A stretch of 64,000 nucleotides of DNA, from the NCBI GenBank assembly GCA_016169945.1, contig JADLSH010000379.1:558001-622000 (forward strand), written 5' to 3'. How positions within the stretch are numbered: the stretch's first letter is position 1; every line of letters begins with the position of its first letter. This DNA comes from Trachythela sp. YZ-2020. Taxonomy: Eukaryota > Cnidaria > Anthozoa > Malacalcyonacea > Clavulariidae. The translations under genes and the position numbers were made by a program. This document shows, in pieces, positions 58,588 to 64,000 of this stretch. The notes under the pieces are model-generated. The model did not search any database. It was not told where the DNA came from and was given only the letters and a program-made list of their open reading frames with translations.

Positions 58588-59570
58588 CTGAATGGTGTGT
58601 TATGCCCACTGATCTCAGTGTTCAAGACTGGATTACATACCTTCTTCTGGGGAGAAAGAATGAAGGCTGTATAGTCAGTAGACTGATTCGAAAAGGGCGC
58701 CAGTTTTGGTGGGTTTCAATAAGTGTTACGGAGTAGCACGTGTCGTCTACTTCAGGGTGCTGTTAAAACTGGCAGGACAATAAATTTACTTGCTACCAAA
58801 TACATGCCTTTTATACATATAGTTAAAAGAAATTTACATTTATTTTTCGACTTTGATAACCACCAATTGACCACCGTCTCTGCTGCCAGATAGTGCTTAG
58901 TGAAACCCACTTTACCGTTGGTATTTTTCAAACTTCATTTCTCCAACGCTTACGTTAGCTCTAAACAAGTATCGATAGAAAAAACGACAAAAGTGTAAAC
59001 AGGTAATTACCCAACAAATTTTATTAAGAACAAGTTACAACCCTTGCAAGTACGTGGTGTTTTAAAGCCACACTGGCAGTCACGCATACAAGTATAATCA
59101 TTAATCATAATGTTTCGTTAATGTCTCGTATTGACGATCATCGGCGATGTTCGCATCTTATATAGACGCTCATTCTAATTACTCATAATTACTAAGTAAT
59201 TAATTAGGTAATTAGCTACATATTATGATTTATTTTAGTCAAATGATAATGCAATTTTAATTAGGTGTGGGAAAAGTAGATCCAGTCCTAGATGAATTGA
59301 AGTTCTAGGAATCCGGAAAAGTCATTAATTGAAAGATTGAGCGATAATTTATAAATCTCAAATACGAATTGTTTGGAGTCTTGAAGTGGGTGACAGCGCA
59401 TATTAACCCCTTTGAAAGACACAATATATAGACCTAATGAGATAACCTGTGTTTATGCCAGTTGCCACCCAATTTACTGACATATATTAATTAAATGCTT
59501 GGTTGCCTTTGTTCTATTCTATGCTTACATTATCAGAACAGTGATAAGTAGGCATATGAGTTAACCGAAA
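58588..59570. other. 3' flank of the alpha2-delta-like gene
   Basis: Likely 3' UTR, with AATAAA near 58780. It shares words with the intron 1 repeat (GACCACC..., CACTTTACC). AT-rich beyond; no gene seen. Confidence 0.4.
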
Positions 59571-60199
59571 ATGTGAATGGGCGTTTGTATAATACTTATA
59601 GACTTAGCATTAACAATAATGTCATCCAGTTACAAAATATCTGTCATCGGAATGTTCCATTGTCTTTTCTTTGTTTTGAAAATCTCACTGTTTTCCATAT
59701 GCTATCAAGTCACTCATTGGCTTGCCTTATATTAGCATTTTGTAAAGGTTTATTGGGTTGCAACTGGTATCAACATGCTGATTACATCCATTGATTGTAA
59801 ATATAATGAAAATTATATTCGATATGAGCGTAATTTATACACGGGTAATTATTTCTATAAACGTTTATGATTTTATCATGGTGTATAATTATTTTCTATA
59901 ATTGTAAATGATTTTATGATATATTGAATGGAAAAAGCATATTTATTAAACTATTGGACAGTAAGCCTGGTGGATTTTATGAGTCTAATTTCGAGTCTAA
60001 TGTTGTTTCCCTAATATATTATGGGTCTTCCTCAGCCACTTCTTTCATTCATTTTTTCTTCTAACGATTTTTTCTGTTCTACAAAGATTCAGTTAAATGC
60101 TGATTGTATAAGAAATGAAACCTTTGCAACAGTGAGCCATGCTTAGACATCAACAAACATCCAATCTAATATGTTCTGTGATATTTCGCAATTCTGAAC

Positions 60200-60642
60200 T
60201 ACAACAATCAATGTGTGCTCTTTAACATCATTAAAATCTAAACGGCCACACCCCACACCCAACCTGAGAGAGTCGTTTCGATTAAACAATGAAATGGATA
60301 TAACTTACGATCTCAGAAATAGAGAAACCGATTTAGCCCTTCCTATGCCGAAAAAAGAATTCGGAAAAAGGTGCTTCCTTTATAATGGTGCTACACTTTG
60401 GAATAGTCTGCCATATGAGGCCAAAATTGCACAATATTTAAATTGTTTTAAAACAATTATAAATCAAACAATGAATTGAAACTGGCTTGTCAATCGGGCT
60501 ATTAGCGATATATATTTTTCCCTTTCTCTCTTTGACAGTTTGTATATTTTTGCATGTATTGTCTGACCACGCCCCTTATGGAAACCAGCTTTTTTAGTTG
60601 TTGAGGCCAGCGTGCCAAAATAAAGTTTGTATGTATGTATTA
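60200..60642 (+). mobile_element. LINE 3' end with (TGTA)n tail
   Basis: The frame to 60479 reads 'PNLRESFRLNNEMDITYDLR', then 'KRCFLYNGATLWNSLPYEAK', the C-terminal end of a non-LTR reverse transcriptase ORF. A 3' UTR follows with AATAAAG and (TGTA)n near 60620-60640. It differs from the other LINE copies here in both protein text and tail. Confidence 0.82.
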
Positions 60643-60697
60643 CCCAGTACGATTTCACCAATATCTCATGAAGTGTACGAAATCTTAAGCGCCATGC

Positions 60698-63600
60698 TTA
60701 AGCCTCTTCCAATCTAATATGTTCTGTGACGACATTTCGTCGAGTAGGCGATCTCTTTTCAGTTAGCGCTGTCCGTGCGTCTCTACTCATGAACATCAAT
60801 ATAAGCGGGTTAGCCAGACAGTTGCCATACATCAGGCAAGATGTAGCCAGGTATATGACATAGTTGTATCGAAAGCCCACGAGCACGCCTGATTCTATTA
60901 GCACCACGAACAACGGAAACGGAAAAACGCAAATCACGAACACGATAATGAGCACGCAAATCAGGTTGGAAATCTTCAGCACTTGTTCGGCCAATGAATC
61001 TTGGCTAATTTGGTCGATATTTTCCTGGGATCTTTGCTTGTAAAGCTGCTGGACCTTCGCGAGGCTTCGACGTATTCCGCAGTAAGCAAAAAAACCTGTT
61101 ATAGCGCATGCGCCAATCAGAGCAATCATGTAATACAGAAAAAAGTTTGCGACGTATTTGTTCGGCCAAATGATATCGCATTCGGTTCTGTCGTCGTCCT
61201 TGATGAGCTGTTTATATATTGCCATGGGAAGACCCATCGTTAGCCAGGATGTTAACCAGATCCCAGCGATGATCTAAAATATATCGAAGAATGAATAAAT
61301 GACATGACGTATCTCGATGCATTGGCTCATAACGGATTGGAAATGTTCCCGCAGACATAATTCCTGTGAAAAATTCACTGAAAAATGAAGGATTGACAGT
61401 GGTCCAGTTAATCCACCCATAATCCACCTAAAGATATTGTTGCAAGATGTCATAATATATTTAACAATTAGATTATGAGCTCAAGATTTCTATGAGGTGA
61501 TAGTTGATGAGGGCGAAGCCCGAATGAACTATCATCTCATAGAAATCGAGAGCGAATAATCTAATTGTTTTAGTAGAAACCAGCAAGAAAACAGTATTTC
61601 AAAACGTTTTTCATAATTTATTGAAATAAATTCGTTAAAATTCGCGCCGAGGAGATGGCTGTTTCGCTACTCGCTATCTATCGACAATTAGATACCGAGT
61701 AGCGTAGGCTGCGTAGCCAATCAAATTACAGCATTTGCAATAGTATACTAGTATGATTCTACTAAGTATATATAGTCACAATTACAATCTTAGGTTTGAA
61801 CCATGTTGTACATTGAGGAAAAACACTGAACGGTTTCAGAATTTTATAACAGTTCAATACTTTTGATCTAGGCGTTTTATATAAGTAATTTTTACTACCG
61901 TGTAATTCAGTTTTGTACTGTAAGGCGGTTTAATTAAACAGATTATAATTATTATGAATGGATGAATTAAGATTTCCACCCTATTCAAGATAAACTAGTC
62001 CGTAGTGTCGACCCCGCATCTACAAATGACGCGTTCTGCGCATCTATAAATGACGCGTTCTGCGCATCTATAAATGACGCGTTCTGCGCATCTATAAATG
62101 ACGCGTTCTGCGCATCTATAAATGACGCGTTCTGCGCATCTATAAATGACGCGTTCTGCGCATCTATAAATGACGCGTTCTGCGCATCTATAAATGACGC
62201 GTTCTGCGCATCTATAAATGACACGTTCTGCGTTGGGATAAAATTGCAGTTGAATTACAACCTGTATCTGAGTCTGGAAGATTTAAAATATGCATACCGA
62301 AGTAAACAACTGATCAATACTCCAAAAGCTGGAGGGTTAGTGCCGTACCATACTGTGAGTACTCGCCCTCCAGCTATTCAAAAATAGCACTGACATTCAA
62401 CGGAAGCTTCGATTGAACCTCCACTCTTTGAGTGTGAGCTTTTAGAATACAGGCGATAGTCTCAGCTACATGTTATGATTCAACTGCAATTTTATCCCGA
62501 CGCAGAACGCGTCATTTGGATGCGCAGTCGACGCTACGAATTGGTCTATACTGCAAGATTTTAAGATCAGACATAAATATATCAGGGGTGCATACCCGCA
62601 GGGTTACTTTTTCCCCACTCCCACATTGGAAGGGCGAGTTTCTTCCCTGACAATCTAGAGCGGGTTAAAAATGGTAGGAATCAAAGACTGAGTTGTGAGC
62701 TTAGGTTCTTATGCCTTCTTTATTCCTTTCCTCTTTTAAGGGTCACTTTCAAATATAAATTACATACCTAGAGTAGTCTTAATTATTATTTTATTGTATA
62801 TTTAAAACTATATATTAAGTTTGTTACCCAGGGGCCGGTTGTACGAAGCCCGTTTAGCCTATCTATCTCAAGTCTATACATTCATCGAACAACCCAGCTA
62901 AACATTTTCAGCTTGAATAGAACAATGATGTTGGCAACTACATATTAAGTGCATAAGATTTAAGTTCAGTCATGCACAAAATATGTGAAAGTGTTATTTA
63001 ATTTTGCCTTATCCACCGTTTAAGCTAAACGGCCTTCGTACAACCGACTCCAGTACTCTATAGGCCCGTCCAACATGTTGGTCCAACATCATCCTACATT
63101 GTGAGATACAACGTTATTGGGTCTATTTGAACACTATGTTTGGTGATGTTGGAAGATGTTGATTGTTGATCAGGTTTTCTCAAACGTTTCATCCAAAACC
63201 GTCCAACACTGTTGGACTGATTTCAATGGGTCTTAAAGGCGGATTTCCAGTCCTCGCACGAAGCTCCTCGCAGCTCGCTGCGAGTACTCGCAGACGTTCT
63301 GCGAGTGGTTTGCCGCTCGCGGGAAATAGTTTATAGGAATAGCAAAATTTTGAACTATTTTTACTCGCTGCGAGAGCTCGCAATAATAAACCAATCATAA
63401 AACGGCGTGCGGTGGCAACGGAATGACATCCGTGCGAGTACTCGCAGCGAGGAGCTTCGTTCCGCCTTAAAGCTTTTTTGAAATGTTCGTACATGGTTTA
63501 GTAACCAAATTTCTATTTACAAACGATATTCTTCTGTAATTGTGTGTTTTCGTCATGCAGTATTGCAGTAGTATTGACATGGTCAGACAAATATGCTGGA

Positions 63601-64000
63601 CCGTTACCGCTCAAACATTTGAAAAGTAAGGAACAGTGTCAGTGTCAGTGCTGCATACACTTCTGGTGTATGGAATTTAGAATTGAGCCACTGGTTTTCT
63701 TTGGGTACTATAAGATGTCCTGCAATAACACTGGAGGACTTAAAGAGTTTTTGAACTTACAGAGCCATCCAGTATCGATAAAGTTAGCTTAATTCTTACC
63801 ACTTTGGCATTGCGAGTCCCCTGATGAGCGACTCCTTTCGCAACCAAATAACGCTCCACGGCAATAGCACTGAAAGTCAGTGCGGACGCGGTCAAACCTA
63901 TATCTTGTATCGGCGAGATAAACTTACAAACAAACGCCCCATACGGCCACGAGATGTGTTCAGGTACAATGTCCATAGGTACACTTACAAGTAAGATGAG
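60698..64000 (-). CDS. Rhodopsin-class (class A) GPCR, 3' part; gene continues beyond window
   Basis: Two exons on the minus strand: 64000(open)-63800 and 61273-60698, joined in phase 0 by GT-AG (…AKV|IIAGIW…). The first encodes TM2 (LILLVSVP), the conserved ECL1 'WPYGAFVCKF' with Cys3.25, and TM3 with 'AVERYL' (an ERY form of DRY). The second encodes TM4 (IIAGIWLTSWLTMG), ECL2 with its disulphide Cys (RTECDIIWP), TM5, a ~40-residue third loop, TM6 ('FVICVFPFP', an FxxCxxP form) and TM7 ('ANPLILMF'), then a ~30-residue tail to the stop. This is a peptide- or amine-type receptor; the ligand cannot be told. Trp6.48 is Val and the Tyr of NPxxY is Leu, both unusual. TM1 and the N-terminus lie outside the window. 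Confidence 0.88.
61280..61990. other. GPCR intron, 3' part
   Basis: About 61480-61570 holds an inverted repeat (TTAGATTATGAGCTC...TTTCTATGAG against CTCATAGAAATCGAGAGCG). Otherwise no feature is recognised. Confidence 0.4.
61997..62549. mobile_element. TIR element with internally expanded 24-bp array (GPCR intron)
   Basis: The left end (CCGTAGTGTCGAC, then ATGACGCGTTCTGCG, then TTGGGATAAAATTGCAGTTG) is mirrored at the right (CAACTGCAATTTTATCCCGA, CGCAGAACGCGTCATTTGGA, GTCGACGCTACG). In the left arm a 24-base unit, ATCTATAAATGACGCGTTCTGCGC-like, is repeated about eight times; the right arm has one copy. So the array is an expansion inside one terminal repeat. Confidence 0.85.
62833..63052. 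mobile_element. TIR element in GPCR intron
   Basis: GGGCCGGTTGTACGAAGCCC at the left is answered by ACGGCCTTCGTACAACCGAC at the right, with GTTTAGCC / AGCTAAACG just inside. About 220 bp. Confidence 0.7.
63236..63468. mobile_element. Second copy of the 14351 MITE (opposite orientation)
   Basis: AGGCGGATTTCCAGTCCTCG at the left and GAGGAGCTTCGTTCCGCCT at the right, TAA flanks, with GCTCGCTGCGAGTACTCGC inside. The right end lacks part of the inverted repeat found in the other copy. Confidence 0.8.

Noticed and set aside
61985..62224. Minus-strand (SFIDAQNA)n frame with start and stop
   Set aside because: The 24-bp unit is part of a transposon terminal repeat; no signal or conserved domain, though translation cannot be excluded.

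Overview
The window is eukaryotic and metazoan. Several long genes are split by GT-AG introns, and their products match conserved animal families. The intervening DNA is AT-rich and packed with short terminal-inverted-repeat elements, minisatellites and LINE tails. A basal marine invertebrate, probably a cnidarian, fits best. That rests on family content, intron-rich ancestral gene structures and the repeat style; no marker here proves it. All exon models were built by hand from reading frame, splice-site phase and remembered family alignments.

Layout: 1-122 is the 3' end of a C2H2 zinc-finger gene (+). 0.3-6.3 kb is repeat-rich intergenic DNA holding one small secreted Cys-rich peptide gene (-, 3867-4109) and a hammerhead-ribozyme-like sequence. 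6335-8239 is an intronless gene (+) for a type I membrane protein with about a dozen Cys modules and PPxY motifs in its tail. 10029-15619 is a five-exon LamG-domain surface protein gene (+) with an apparent 1-nt frameshift in exon 3. 16665-32766 is CFAP61 (+, 36 exons, predicted 1128 aa), a motile-cilium radial-spoke protein; RFX X-box-like sites lie just upstream and a DDX23 fragment lies antisense in one intron. 34971-42328 is KLHDC3 (+, 12 exons, 382 aa), preceded by a ~0.8-0.9 kb duplicated block. 43273-58587 is a voltage-gated calcium channel alpha2-delta/CACHD1-type VWA-Cache protein (+, 16 exons, 1142 aa). 60698 to the window end is the 3' part of a rhodopsin-class GPCR gene (-), which continues past 64000.

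The genes do not form a pathway. CFAP61 acts in the axoneme, KLHDC3 in CUL2-dependent protein turnover, alpha2-delta at the cell surface with calcium channels, and the GPCR and Cys-rich proteins in signalling or surface recognition.

The most distinctive non-genic content is the mobile DNA. It includes hAT-like elements with exact 8-bp target duplications, many PIF/Harbinger-like MITEs at TAA/TTA targets, and a 119-bp perfect hairpin with an exact 9-bp target duplication nested inside a larger inverted-repeat element. Two minisatellites appear to have grown from the terminal repeats of MITEs. One complete-looking type I hammerhead core is present.
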